This document shows positions 24,597 to 35,094 of a DNA stretch of 64,000 bases, in pieces; position 1 is the stretch's first letter; each line of letters starts with the position of its first letter. Made by a program: the position numbers and the translations under genes. The notes below the pieces were generated by a model. It made no database searches. It was not told where the DNA came from and saw nothing but the letters and a program-made list of their open reading frames with translations. This DNA comes from Lutjanus erythropterus (Eukaryota; Chordata; Actinopteri; Lutjaniformes; Lutjanidae), in contig CM034601.1 in NCBI GenBank assembly GCA_020091685.1, positions 6,408,429 through 6,472,428 of the forward strand. Direction: 5' to 3'.

Positions 24597-25306
24597 TAGG
24601 GATGTTCTTGGCAACTAATTTCTCTGTCGATTAAATGGAAATTTCAATTTAGACAAGTTGTCTAGTCTATAAATAAGTAAAACACGAGTGAAATTAAGTA
24701 GAATTTATTTATTGATAAGGTTAAACACTGTCAAAAATAATGTTGAGTGTATTAAGAGCCATCTGAAGACATTACAGTAACTTCATTGTATTATAAATGC
24801 AGCTGAAATGTGTGACCATTAACAGCGAGCATTTTAAACACTGAAAATTTTTCTACAGAAGAACTCAGTAAATGCATCAATTTTTCAGACCGAGCAGGAT
24901 CACAGCTACCAGAAACTGACATTCGCTCCCACACAGCATGGCTAACATTAGCAGTGCCAGCACCAGCAGCAGCCTGCTCTCCTTGCAGGTTAACATCCAC
25001 ATGCCTGTGCTGCTGTACCCTAGTTACACCTTGCTCCACTACATACAGCCTTATTTTCATTTTCCAGATCAAAATATTGCCAAACTGCTGTTTACGAGCT
25101 GTCATCTGTCCAACTTTTGCTGATAACATCAGCTTCCATCTGACAGGGCTGCATCCCCGGCTAGAGGCGGATGGCTGAGTAATGGTAGATGCAACAGTCA
25201 CATGAATAAAATATTAATAAACTGTTTAACCGACTAGTATCTCTGGTGTTTACTATCGTGGATAGTGACATTTAATTCTTTAGCTGACTAATCACACACA
25301 TCCCCA
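24597..25306 (-). mobile_element. hAT DNA transposon copy with broken BED-finger frame, about 710 bp
   Basis: The left end is TAGGGATGTTCTTGGCAACTAATT. The right end, reverse-complemented, begins TGGGGATGTGTGTGATTAGTCAGC. Both match the TAGGGATGT ends of a fish hAT family whose sub-terminal DNA is rich in ACTAAT/ATTAGTC. Flanks TCTACAAC (24589-24596) and CCTGCAAC (25307-25314) match at 6 of 8 positions, fitting a decayed hAT target duplication. On the minus strand the interior encodes a relic of the N-terminal BED zinc finger. The element is an internally deleted, inactive copy. Confidence 0.75.
25021..25115 (-). pseudogene. hAT transposase BED zinc-finger relic
   Basis: On the minus strand, codons from about 25091 down to 25021 read TAVWQYFDLENENKAVC followed by SGARC and then a stop. 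The AVWQYF start and the KAVC cysteine are those of BED fingers in hAT transposases and ZBED proteins (S-VW-F....KAVC--C). Here the two cysteines are four residues apart instead of two. A stop lies just upstream of the TAVWQYF and another follows the second cysteine, so no finger can form. The longer minus frame 24791-25201 is in a different phase and is not the ancestral protein. Confidence 0.65.
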
Positions 25307-25425
25307 CCTGCAACTGTGCAGAAATACTGGTTTAAACAGAATAAACAGACTTACAAAAAAAAAGAACTGAGCAGCACTGAATGTCAATTTTATGCAGGAA
25401 GCTTCGAACTGTTGGCTTCAGCTGT

Positions 25426-25520
25426 GCAGCTTTGTGGTGTTGTGGCTCATCAAATGAAGACCACTATACAAATATTATAATATCTATCAATACCTGCCTT
25501 TTCTCTCGCCTTTTATATGT
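25426..25520. repeat. Right copy of a local direct repeat
   Basis: CTCATCAAATGAAGACCACTA, then TACAAATATTATAATATC. Homologous to 24178-24268. The two copies bracket the hAT element at 24597-25306 but lie outside its target duplications. Confidence 0.75.
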
Positions 25521-27589
25521 CTCTGTGGCTGCTTAGTCAACTTTTCAATCCTCATATGGGCTTTGTTTTTATTGTGAAGCACATCATATTACAATTAACT
25601 GTGTCCCATTGAAGAGAACTAAATACTGGATTACAACCAGATTACAAAACATTAGGGGCACATCTGGAAAAATGTGGCACATTTAATAAAACATCTTGAA
25701 TATACATCTTCTTCTATGGTTTTCTAGTCATGGTTCTTGACACTATGTTAATTGTTAAGCGCCAATATGTTGTACGAATGTAAATTACTGTATATGGCAA
25801 CAAACTTCTATTCTAATTCTGGCACTATAGCTTGATTATTTGATTCTATAATCAATGCCGATTCACATTTTCTGTATGATTTTAGTCAGGCCTATTTATG
25901 ATAAATATGGATCATGAGTGAAAATCAGTGCACTATTTTTTCAGGACACACAGCAACCAAACAAAAAAAAATCATATACAATTCCCCAGTGTTATATCTT
26001 ACAGCAATCTTAGGCTTTAACAAAACAGACTACAATGTCAGCTGGGTCCAGATGACATTTACATGCTTTATTCTAGTCACTCATTTTCCTCCCACAACTA
26101 AAATTACAACTGCTGTTGGGGAAAAAAAACACACAGAATTAATGTTTTTAACCAGGAGAAATGGGGGCTGAGAAGCTAGTACAGGTCTTTAAAAACAAAA
26201 AGCTCAAACCCCAAAACAATTGAATTGAAGAAAAAGAATAAGCTGATTTGTCTCAAGATTATGAGTGACTTGGGAGATTTGTATCAGTCAGGATTGTCAT
26301 GCTCCAAACAGCTGACCTTAATACCCAAATCACTGACAGAGAGAGAGAGAGAGAGGACAGGGCTACAAGCGAGGACGCCTCCTAGTTTCTGCATTTTTTT
26401 TGGCATCTGGCCAATACGATCCAGATTAATTTATATGGAGAGCAGCAGTCAAATACACCAGTAACAGCAGCTCGACATCCTGCGCTGCCAATGCCGCGCA
26501 TAACCAAGCATGAGGAGCAGGAGTCAAGTCAAGACAGCCAAGAAACATTTTAAATTATGACTGTCACCACTAAACAGAGCTCAAAGTAAACTGTGAGAGG
26601 CTGTTGTCATGGGGCTTACCCCTGCTGGCACTGAGGAGTGGGAGTTGTTCTTAAAAACTGTTCTTTTACAAGATTTATGGCATGAACATTTCCACAAAGA
26701 CAGAAATCTGAGTATTTCTACTGGCGTTATGCATCCATAGCACAGAAAAGTAATCAAAGAGGGTCAGGGTCAGGGTTTTTTTTTTTGTTTTTTGTTTTGC
26801 TCTGGACTGCAAAGATGCTATCACTGCTCATGCTAACCATCGAGTCAGACTTATTTCTTTAATATCAATCAGTGATACTGGCTGAAGTGGAGATTTTCCA
26901 TGTTTAGGAGGCCCCCTGTGGAGCTGTCCTGTAAACAAACATGCTCCCATTCAAGAACAGAAATATATGGAGAATCTAAAAGCAGAAATAAGTCTAAATA
27001 TGTGGAGCGTGTGCAATATACACATTATGCTACAATATATAACCATTTGCAGAGAAAAACAGAAGAATAATAAATGAGTAAAAATGTATGTAGACTACAA
27101 TATATACAACATTGTACATAAACTGTGTTGCTGAAAAATGGGGTCTATAAATACAGTGTCTAAGATGCAAGAATACATGTGTATGCATATGTTTGTAGCA
27201 TCAACTGCAAATCTTTTCATACTTTCATACTCTTACAATATAGTATGTTGATACCTTGATTATAAATAAATAAATTATAAATCAGAGCATTGGTTTATTG
27301 AATATACACAATAAATAAATAAATGCAGTGCTGATGTTAGTGTAATTCAGAGTACTGTGCCGTTTAAAATACAGAATAATTGAATTATTATTGCACAGTG
27401 TTGCACAGTTGAAGTATTGCACAAAATTACTGTACTGTTAGCTCAATATTGCACAGTTTAAAATGAAAAGTAGAAAAAAATATGTTTCAATTCAGTGTTT
27501 CTTATCAAATGCATTGCAACTATCCTTGTTCTAGTTTTCTGATGAACTTTACAAGAAAAAATAAATGAATATTTGAAAAATAATTATTT
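25521..27589. other. No gene; simple repeats
   Basis: Contains (GA)n at 26338-26356, T-rich DNA at 26776-26800, AAAT repeats near 27264-27326, and TTGCACA occurring four times between 27390 and 27460. Nothing else recognised. Confidence 0.45.
26338..26356. repeat. (GA)n microsatellite, short
   Basis: About nine GA units. Confidence 0.9.
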
Positions 27590-27686
27590 TTCACTATTTG
27601 TTTTGACAATTAACTCAAAATAACTAATTAATGGAGAAAAACAGCAGATTAATTAATAGTGAAAATAATCATTAGTTGCACCCCAA
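27590..27686 (+). repeat. Old hAT-like family relic (family 1), 3' end
   Basis: CAGCAGATTAATTAATAGTG, then AAAATAATCATTAGTTGCACCCC matches the terminal part of the family (gcagattaatcgataatgaaaataatcgttagttgcagccc). Confidence 0.65.
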
Positions 27687-27842
27687 GAGTATTTCCATTT
27701 TCCCAAAATATTTGCAAATTAGACATTTTAAAATACTTTGAAACCTTTGTTTAAGTCTGAGTTTGCTTGTTCTTCTTCTTCCCTGCCTTTTCTTGCATGT
27801 AGGTGCCTTTCTCAGAGCATTACTGCCACCAACTGTGGCTCC

Positions 27843-27886
27843 GTGTGTCTGCGTGTGTGTGTGTCTGTGTGTGTGTGTGTCTGTGT

Positions 27887-27982
<96 letters not shown>

Positions 27983-27989
27983 GTGTGTG
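27843..27989. repeat. Compound (GT)n microsatellite with CT interruptions, about 147 bp
   Basis: GT repeats broken by about six single C substitutions. The longest pure block is about 27894-27950. Frames read through it on both strands are low complexity. It lies directly upstream of the SINE at 28001. Confidence 0.95.
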
Positions 27990-28000
27990 CTGGTTCTGGG

Positions 28001-28207
28001 ACAGCTGTGGCTCAGCAGGTAGAGCAGATCGTCCCGTGACCACAGGGTTGGCAGCTCCTCCTGTCCACATGTCAAAGTGTCCTTCGGCGAGACACTGAAC
28101 CCCAAATTGGTGTCAGGTCAGCATCTTGCATGGTAGCTCGCTACCATCTGCGTGTGAACGTGTACGAAAATGGATAAAAGCGCTGCATTAATGTAGCCAT
28201 CAGTCAG
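28001..28207 (+). mobile_element. tRNA-like SINE-type repeat, second percomorph family
   Basis: The head has an A box, TGGCTCAGCAGGTAGAGC (28008-28025), and a decayed B box (GGGTTGGCAGCTCC). It is followed by TCCACATGTCAAAGTGTCCTTCGGCGAGACACTGAACCCCAAATTG, and near the end ATGGATAAAAGCGCTGCATTAATG. This is the order of an abundant percomorph repeat (tgtccttgggcaagacactgaaccccaaattg ... taaaagcgctatataaatg). A reversed relative is at 32561-32741. Confidence 0.8.
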
Positions 28208-28295
28208 TGGAATAGCATGAAACTGGCGGAAATGATGCTTACTGAATCACCTGTAGTTGCGCATCCTCATGTATGGGCACAAGGTACAAACAAAA

Positions 28296-28625
28296 CTTGC
28301 TCTCTAGTGGTCAAAAACTCTACAAGGTCCCTATAAAGCTGCACTTATCAATATTCCTTTAAACTAATATTTGATCAAAATACTGTATATAGTGAGAGAA
28401 TTAGCAAATCTCTGCAGCTGCCCCTTTGGAGCTTTTCATGATTTTTAGTTCACTGTTTTGGTTCTAGAACACAAATTTTCCTCCACCATCAACCTCACTT
28501 CCAGCTACAACACTGAACTCACTGAACACTAGCTACCCAACTCAAAACAGCAGACAGCCAGTGACCAGCTGGTGAAGCATACAGCAGATAAGCAGCCACA
28601 TATTTCCCTCAGGAATCGGTGAAGA
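28296..28625 (+). repeat. Teleost dispersed repeat, class unknown
   Basis: TTTTCCTCCACCATCAACCTC, CTTCCAGCTACAACACTGAACTC, CAGTGACCAGCTGGTGAAGCA and CATATTTCCCTCAGGAATCGGTG occur in the order I know from a common teleost repeat (agccagtgaccagctggtgaac...gccagatatttccctcaggagtcggtg). Boundaries are approximate. Confidence 0.5.
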
Positions 28626-28631
28626 CTGAAT

Positions 28632-29053
28632 GATGCCCCCTAAAAATACCACACAATCTTAGTCGACCAAGTTTTCATTTATTGCTTAGTCACAGAAAAA
28701 AAAACTGCTGCGCTTTGCCGTTTGGCCCAGGTGATTGTTGCAGCATGGACCTTTTCTCTTGTAACACTGGAGTCACCTAAACACTTCTGCTAACTGTGCT
28801 GTAGGTGCTATGAGCTCGCTAGCTCAGTTAGTGGTCCTATTAGACTGGGACACAGCCTCAAAGACCAATAGAGGCCAATCTGACAACCAGGAATATAGTA
28901 CCAAGGTGATACAACATTAACATTAGAATTTAACAGGAGGCTCAGTTCATGCCCCAAAAATATAAACTGTATTTAAAAAATTCAGTCGACTAATGGCTTG
29001 AACTGACAACTACTAGATGAGTAGGAAAATCTTTAGTTTGGGGAAGCCCTAGT
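28632..29053 (+). repeat. Degraded hAT-like element ('TTAGTCGACC' family)
   Basis: CAATCTTAGTCGACCAAGTTTTC near the left end and AGTCGACTAATGGCTTGAACTGAC with AAATCTTTAGTTTGGGGAAGCCCTAG at the right end match a fish hAT-like family with TAGTCGAC-rich ends. The left end (GATGCCCCCTAAAAA) is too worn to align well, and no target duplication is visible. Confidence 0.5.
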
Positions 29054-30002
29054 AATTTTTAATTGCAGAGGTCATCTGTGATCTTAATCCCATATTAATA
29101 GAGCCGTGCAAATCACTTGCCATATTTATAGAGGTCATGTAATATTTGTCCTGTGCGAAACGGCATCTTGGTCATTTCTGCCTCTCTCCCATACAAGAAT
29201 TATTAAGGCAATTAAAAATTCAAGTTTAACAGGATTTGGGGTGAAAATTTAGGAGACTCATCTTGCCACACAGCATAGACCCATTTAAAGAGAGAACAAG
29301 CTCAAATCCATCAGAAGAAATCTCGGCAGATGATGAGATGGATGTAATGCATGGCAGCGTGTGGTAAGGAACATTTTTCTATCTTTTAACAGGCTTTAAA
29401 TCAGACTACGGAGCCTTGACATCATATCCATGGGATAATGTTGGTAAATTCCAAGTAAAACGCAGACTTTGCTCGTCCCGTGTGAATACACCACACAAAA
29501 CAGACGTGGGTGGAGAGTTTCTACATTGCGAGGTCCCCAGGTAATATCAGTCCCACTGGGCTTAAGATGGATACCTTTCTGTTTTAGGCATTTTGGCAGC
29601 AGTCCTCTTGGAGAATACTGCATAGTGCATTCAATCATTTTGTTGCCAGAACTATTCACAGAGGTGTCCCAAGTTGTAAAAAGGATCCTTCTCAGTTTTG
29701 TCTTAAATAAAAAGCTCTACTCTTGGGGTTGTTTTGTGGCATCTCATTTTTAATAAAGATAATTTGTGCTTAACTCTGGACCAGCTTTGTACCAAAGTTA
29801 ATAATGTTTCTGAGAGGGTTAACTTGTGCAAAAAAACAGAGAGAACCATCTTCATACCACCTCAGTACTGTATTGCCATAAGAGTGCCTTCTTGTTTGCT
29901 AATTGTGTCGGGATTAACAGCAGACATAGCTCTGGCAAACCATACGTGAAGAGTGTGGGAGAAAATGAGAAGTAGCTTAAGTGGGTGAATGACTGAGCGA
30001 GC
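29054..30002. other. No gene recognised; conserved-looking DNA
   Basis: 29080-29260 (CATATTAATAGAGCCGTGCAAATCAC onward) and 29440-29690 are of mixed composition and could be conserved non-coding DNA. The frames 29396-29659 minus and 29469-29753 plus overlap each other and have no domain. Confidence 0.3.
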
Positions 30003-30165
30003 AAGTGTGCGCATTCAAGAGAGTGTGAGAGATGGAGGGGTTGGGGGGGCGGCAATAAATCTAGGACAGGCACTGACTGCAGGGTGAGGGGTGGGAGGGA
30101 TAGTGAGGTAGAGAGGATTTCAGAGAGAGAAAGCAGAGCTGAAGAGGGAGGGAGGTAAAAGCAGT
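30003..30165. repeat. Purine-rich tract
   Basis: Strong G/A excess on the plus strand, with GGAGGGGTTGGGGGGGCGG at 30034-30052 and many GGGAGG/GAGAGA words. The 162-codon minus frame 29852-30340 is explained by this strand bias and shows only Leu/Ser/Pro low complexity. Confidence 0.6.
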
Positions 30166-31095
30166 CGTGGAAAAAAGAAGAGAGCCTCAGACGCATGGTT
30201 CTTATTGTGAGGTGGAGGATTTGATTTATATTAATCACGCGAAGGGGCAGAAGGAGCTCACTAGCCTTCGAATCTTGTAGGATTACAAGATTTATCAGTT
30301 TGCCTTCTATCCAAAATTGTTGGCCAGAGCCTCTGACCACTTTTTTGAAGGAGGGAATGCCTTTACAAGTAATATTTTTATTATTATTTCAGCTGTTCAA
30401 CCAGAAGAACTCCAGTGCACTGAAGATTGTCAAATCTGCTTTATCCAGCTTTAATAGGCTGCTAACCCAACAAAACTATTTCATTCCAGTGAAAAGAAGA
30501 GTTGCAGTTTCCCAAGATAGTATAAATGTGGTTTCTGAAGTGCAATACCAGGTTTGTTCAGAAAAATTCTTCAAAATATAAAAAGACAGTCAATACTGGT
30601 TGCTTTGGTCAAAAAAACATCAGCAGTGGCATTCAAAAACCCATAGTCCATTTGCAGTGGAGTGAAAACCTACCTGACTCCACAACATAATCACACACTG
30701 TATTCTATACCAGACAGAGATATTCCATAGAGCTGGCCATCAAACCTTTGTACCTTTTTTGGAACAAAGTGGGCAAATAAACTGTCAAAAGTTGGCATCA
30801 AATGTGAGATCAGATCAAGTGATCAGATCTGTAATCTTAATCATTTATTCTTTAGCCAAATGTTGCATCTATAGTTGTGTTTCTATGAACATATTTCTAT
30901 GCACATTTTGAAGGATTGCATGAGAAAAAGGTTGATGGAAACTGCAAATCCATTATGCAAAAACCAGTTTTTATACTCGCTTGAGATGGATTTTATGTGC
31001 TTAATGGGAGATGTAATGTGAATAGGCGAAGTTCTGTTGTAGGGAACATTTAACTCACATATATCTGATCAGCTGTTACTGGGCTCGATAATAAA
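30166..31095. other. Nothing recognised
   Basis: No gene. A partial dyad AGATCAGATC / GATCAGATCT lies near 30807-30830. Confidence 0.4.
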
Positions 31096-31382
31096 GACTG
31101 TCCACTTGCCTGGGCAACTAACATGCCATGTTGGGCTAGTAAATCTAGCAAGTATGATAAAAGGAATTCAACCGTTAAACTATTTTGACAGTTGGTTAAA
31201 CATTAAAGTAATTTTTCATGCAAAAACCGCAGAACATGCCTCTCAAATATCTCTGTTTATTATCATAATAAAGAGAATATCTCTGGTTTTGGTGTAACAA
31301 AACAAACATCACCTTGGACTGAAAAACTGGGATTGACAATTTTCAATATTTTCTGACATTTGACAGATGTTGCAGCCCTGGA
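31096..31382 (+). repeat. Old hAT-like family relic (family 1), longer copy
   Basis: CATGCCATGTTGGGCTAGTAAATCTAGCAAGT near 31120-31152 aligns with 60570-60608. TTTATTATCATAATAA, ACATCACCTTGGACTG, TATTTTCTGACATTT and GTTGCAGCCCTGG align with 61445-61575 and with the family pattern. It ends at a CAGCCCTGG terminus. Confidence 0.7.
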
Positions 31383-31655
31383 TTCACCATTGTTTAGCCT
31401 TTGTTGTGTGTCTTTGTTTGATAATTGCTAACAAATAAAACTGTTTGTACAGGACAACTAACGATTGACATTGTGCACGTCGATTTCTTACCCGTCTGAA
31501 TATCCTCGCATGAAAAGCCCAACTGCAAAAAAAAAATCCTGTAGACTTCTCTATTTTCCTCTCTTTGCCAAGGTAACTAGTTTCATTTCTTCTTCTTCTT
31601 CGAGGTTTATCATCAGTTGGCAAAGTACTGGTTTTGTTTCCAGTTCATGACATCT

Positions 31656-31697
31656 ACTTCTTCTACTATACCACCAACTTCTTCTACTATACCACCA
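31656..31697. repeat. Tandem duplication of a 21-bp unit
   Basis: ACTTCTTCTACTATACCACCA occurs twice head to tail. The downstream CCACCACCACA extends the triplet pattern. Confidence 0.85.
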
Positions 31698-31784
31698 CCA
31701 CCACATTGTTCAGATGGATCAGATCTCGGCTGCAGACTCAATATCGGGCTGTATTTTGTGCAGACTTTTCCGGCATGTCCCCGT

Positions 31785-32398
31785 CTTCCTCATTACATGC
31801 GTGTATTTCATCCCATCTTGACTACTGCAACTCCATTTTCACCTGTCTTGGCAAGACATCCCTGAAGCGCTTACAGGTGGTCCACAATGCTGCTGCCAAG
31901 CTTCTGACCAAGTCCTCCAAAAGGTCTCATGCTACACCAACCCTGACGTCTCTACACTGGCTTCCCATCAAATTCAACATCCAGTTCAAGATTCTTGTGA
32001 TCAAGTTTAGAGCCCTGCATGGGCAGGCACCTGCCTACATTAAAGAGCTGCTGCAGCCATATAATCTGAGGTCCTCTGATCCGTGTTTGTTGGTTGTTCC
32101 TCACTTCAGGCTCTAGACAAAAAGAGACTGTGCTTTTGAGGTCGGTGCTCCGACACTTTTGGGCTCCTTTTGAACTTACGATCTGTGGACACTGTTGACA
32201 CCTTGAAAAAGCAGCTGAGGACCCATCTGTTTAGATTTACTTTTGCTTCATCTGTTTCTTTTTACTTTCTGTTTTTAGTTGACTCTTTGCTTTTAATGTT
32301 TAATGTCTGTTGCTCTCTCTCTTATTTTTTTTTTTTTTTTTTTTTGAAGCACTTTGCAATGTCTGCTCTTGAAAGGTGCAATATAAATAAACATATGT
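31785..32398 (+). pseudogene. L2-type LINE, 5'-truncated 3' end of the reverse-transcriptase ORF plus 3' tail
   Basis: The frame ending at 32116 contains HACISSHLDYCNSIF, then LKRLQVVHNAAAKLL, LHWLPIKFNIQFKILV and AYIKELLQPY, then a LLVVPHFRL ending. These are the standard motifs that follow the polymerase domain in L2/CR1-clade elements (SRLDYCNSLL, LQLVQNAAARLL, HWLPV). The family continues as KTKGDRAFSVAAP. Here the same phase gives a stop and then TKRDCAFEVGAPTL, so there is a nonsense codon. A frameshift follows, because LKKQLRTHLF appears at about 32200-32232 in another phase. The tail GAAGCACTTTGCAATG...GGTGCAATATAAATAAA (32346-32393) is the L2 3' end. A T run at 32325-32345 interrupts it. 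The element is truncated and dead. Confidence 0.9.
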
Positions 32399-32405
32399 AA
32401 TTTCA

Positions 32406-32425
32406 GATCTATCTATCTATCTATT
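32406..32425. repeat. (TCTA)n microsatellite, short
   Basis: About five TCTA units just after the LINE tail. Confidence 0.85.
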
Positions 32426-32560
32426 ATTAGATGACGTACCACAGGCATGGGCCAAATTTCCTCTCCACCTATTTAATTCAAAACGTTTTTCAACTTTTAA
32501 ATCACATAATAACTATGATTCAGACGCCCAAAAGATTCCAGTTATCTTGGCATTTAAAGT

Positions 32561-32624
32561 AATGTAAATGGAAAGCACCTATGAAGCACTTTTCTACCAT
32601 AGCAAAGACAGTGATTTACAATTT

Positions 32625-32675
<51 letters not shown>

Positions 32676-32741
32676 CGATGACAGCGAGGCACTAGCCAGG
32701 CCATAGGGGGCATTTTGGAGTTGAGACACTTGGAGGAGCCC
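32561..32741 (-). mobile_element. SINE-type repeat, reversed copy of the 28001 family, with expanded CA tract
   Basis: Read on plus: AATGTAAATGGAAAGCACC, AAGCACTTTTCTACCA, GTGATTTACAATTTCATTCACAC, then after the CA tract CGATGACAGCGAGGCACTAGCCAGGCC and CATTTTGGAGTTGAGACACTTGGAGG. This mirrors the reverse complement of the second family (agcgcttttcta / tttacaatgtctcattcacacac / gatggcagaggctaccatgc / caatttggggttcagtgtcttgcccaagg). The tRNA-like head is missing. Confidence 0.65.
32629..32672. repeat. (CA)22 microsatellite inside the SINE copy
   Basis: 44 bp of pure CA at the position where the parent repeat carries a short ATTCACACACACATTCACAC segment. Confidence 0.95.
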
Positions 32742-34109
32742 ATCCATATTAATAATGACCATCACAATCACTGCTGTTGTGTTAGTTGAACATGATACCA
32801 CCCAACATATAGGCCTAAAGATGCTCACTTAAACACAGCAGACAGTCTGCGTTTTAGATTAGACTCCATGGCAAGCAATTAAAAGAGATATCAACGGCTG
32901 ATTTTGTAGCTTTCCTACATCCTGTGATGAATAAAAGAAAAAACTCCTTCTTTCAAGGTGTCCAGTCCTTGGCAGTCCTGGCTTGAGCGCAGTTTATTTC
33001 CTCGTCTTAATGTCTGCCCAGTTAATTTAACTGTAGCAGCTGAGGCTGAGCAGAGAGGCTGCCTAATTAATGGTTCAACTCAAGCTGGAGATACTGTGGG
33101 CTGTCTGCAGGGAGAGCAGCCAGACTCGGGGCAGGAAAACCACTCCCCACAGCACAGCAGCTCCGACAACTTGGCCACTACTGATGGTATTGACTTTGAG
33201 CTTCTTTGGCCACAAGTGAGAAGCTGTTTTCTGTTCGATGTGCTTTTAAATAGCCCTGGGGTATGAACTTATCTTTGCTCTTTTGTTTTTAATTATGTTT
33301 TAAATACTTCCTCATACATAAAACACTTTGAAACCCCCTCGCATAATGATATGTACTATATAATTTGCTTTAAGTTTGTATATGTACTCTTTTTTTCTTC
33401 AATCTATACTTTAATCAGTGCAGTGTCTCTAAAGACCAACAATCTGTCTTCCAAACCATATACTGTGTCACTTACTGTGCCAGCTCCTGCGTGTATGGGC
33501 TACTGTTACAGAATAAATTGTTCTGGGTTCAAAGTAATTCATTCAGCATCCATTTTACAAAAAATTTATTTAAATCAAGCTAATGTTGGTTGCAGCAACA
33601 ATTTCATAAGCAATTATTCTTTTTAGCCTCAGGCCTGACGTTGTGTTTTTGTTCTACTTCCATTTATCTGCCTTTCTTATTAGCTTCAAACATGGGTGTT
33701 TTGCATATTTCTTTTCTGAGAATAACCAGGGCTATTTGACAAAAAAAACAAAAAACAAGATATGAATGTTTGCATTCAACATTTATGTAGAACCTAAGTT
33801 CACCTAGAAAAATAAAAAACAAAATACACAAACACACACAAACAAAATGCATACAAAATGCATTCATTAATTTCTGAAGGTGTCAAAACTGACAATCCAC
33901 TCAATCAGTGAAATCTGTGAAGTTTGTTGTGTGAAAGAAATCCAACAGTCCTACGACAGCATCCTAATTAATGAATGGCGTCGCTGTCCTCAGAGAACAA
34001 TGCATCTTCAAAACGCCCTCCAAAAACAGCCCTCTTTTCAGTTTTCTGAGCATTTTTCAGCTTGATTTATTTATCTTAAGAAGTGGGAGAGTTCTCTCAA
34101 GCCGTAAAG
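32742..34109. other. No gene recognised
   Basis: Frame 32958-33266 has no domain. 33000-33250 is of balanced composition and may be conserved non-coding DNA. Nothing else recognised. Confidence 0.35.
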
Positions 34110-34630
34110 CAATGGTTCTCAAACTGGGGGACGGGCCCCCATCAGAGGGCATAAAGGTTACTACAAGGAGGCATGAATGACCAGAGGAAAAAATCCTGTT
34201 TCCTGTGCACTACTGTTATTGCTTACAACTTACGAAACTTTGACTTGTATACAGAGTTTTTTTCTTGTGTACGTGACGGTACTGTCTTTTTATTACCTTT
34301 ACTTGTTCAGCTTTGTTGTTCTTGTTCTAAGCTGTTACATCCTTTCTATTCCTGTGCAAGAGCAGTGAGAGCAACTGAATAAACAGTCAAATTCCTTCTA
34401 TGTGTATAGATGCTTTCTGTTTCTGAAACAAAGTTAAATCAATATTATTTATGCAGGGAAATTAAACAAATGTGACTGCTGATGCTTTTGTGCTGACCTT
34501 TATTTCACTAAATTGATCTTGAATCCATAATTACTTGCTCCCTCAGTTATTAGTTAAAGATTGATAAATCTTATATCAACTTTTTTCAGCTTCTGAAGGA
34601 GGGTATGACAGAAAAAGTTGGAGAACCACC
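34110..34630. mobile_element. Non-autonomous hAT element with GGTTCTC-type ends, about 520 bp
   Basis: The left end is CAATGGTTCTCAAACTGGGGG, with CGGGCCCCCATCAGAGGGC following. The right end is AAAAAGTTGGAGAACCACC, whose reverse complement GGTGGTTCTCCAACTTTTT matches the left terminus. CARTGGTTCTCAAACT is the classical terminus of a large vertebrate hAT group. No clean 8-bp target duplication remains (CCGTAAA before, CCTAAA after, with an indel). Small frames inside are not coding. Confidence 0.7.
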
Positions 34631-35094
34631 TAAACCTTCAGTTTATCTAAAAACTAACTCCAGCAAAACTCTGACACTTTCCTGTCTTAATTCATAAGAG
34701 TCAAAGGTTAACATGTAAAATGCACATTATCTACAAAAATATCACAAACGCTAATTAACACTTACGTCAGCAGTAATGAACTCTCTACAGCTTCACTTAT
34801 ATGGGACAGTACTGACACATACAAAGTTGGGTTATAACCAAGCCAGCTTGTTTTTGCTAATAAAATAAACATATATTACAGTATGCTGGTTGACAGCAAG
34901 TTTCATCAGTGGGTTTGCACATTAGCCTCAGACAGTGGGCCAAACGCTGAGACTGAGAGGGTTAATCAATCTACGCATGTCTTTCCATTAATGTCCAACT
35001 CAACCACCCGTCTCGTCCCTTTGTACGGTTCAGCAACTACTATCATTTCTGGATATGAGCTGATTATTTTAAAGGGCTATTATAGAGAATTTTA

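Noticed and set aside
24791-25201. 136-codon minus-strand frame inside the hAT
   Set aside because: The BED-finger residues appear in a different phase, so this frame is an accident of frameshifts.
27672-28105. Several overlapping frames through the GT tract on both strands
   Set aside because: Dipeptide repeats (Cys-Val, His-Thr) from GT/CA repeats; not genes.
28820-28845. TAGCTCAGTTAGTGG resembling a tRNA A box
   Set aside because: No B box downstream, and it lies inside a worn hAT-like repeat.
29852-30340. 162-codon minus-strand open frame
   Set aside because: Its length comes from the purine-rich plus strand, which removes stops on the minus strand. The product is Leu/Ser/Pro low complexity.
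30807-30830. AGATCAGATC / GATCAGATCT dyad
   Set aside because: Imperfect and composed of overlapping GATC words; no function implied.
31634-31784. N-terminal part of the 160-codon frame leading into the L2 fragment
   Set aside because: This part is translated TTC/ACC-type simple sequence fused by chance to the LINE frame; homology begins at about 31785.
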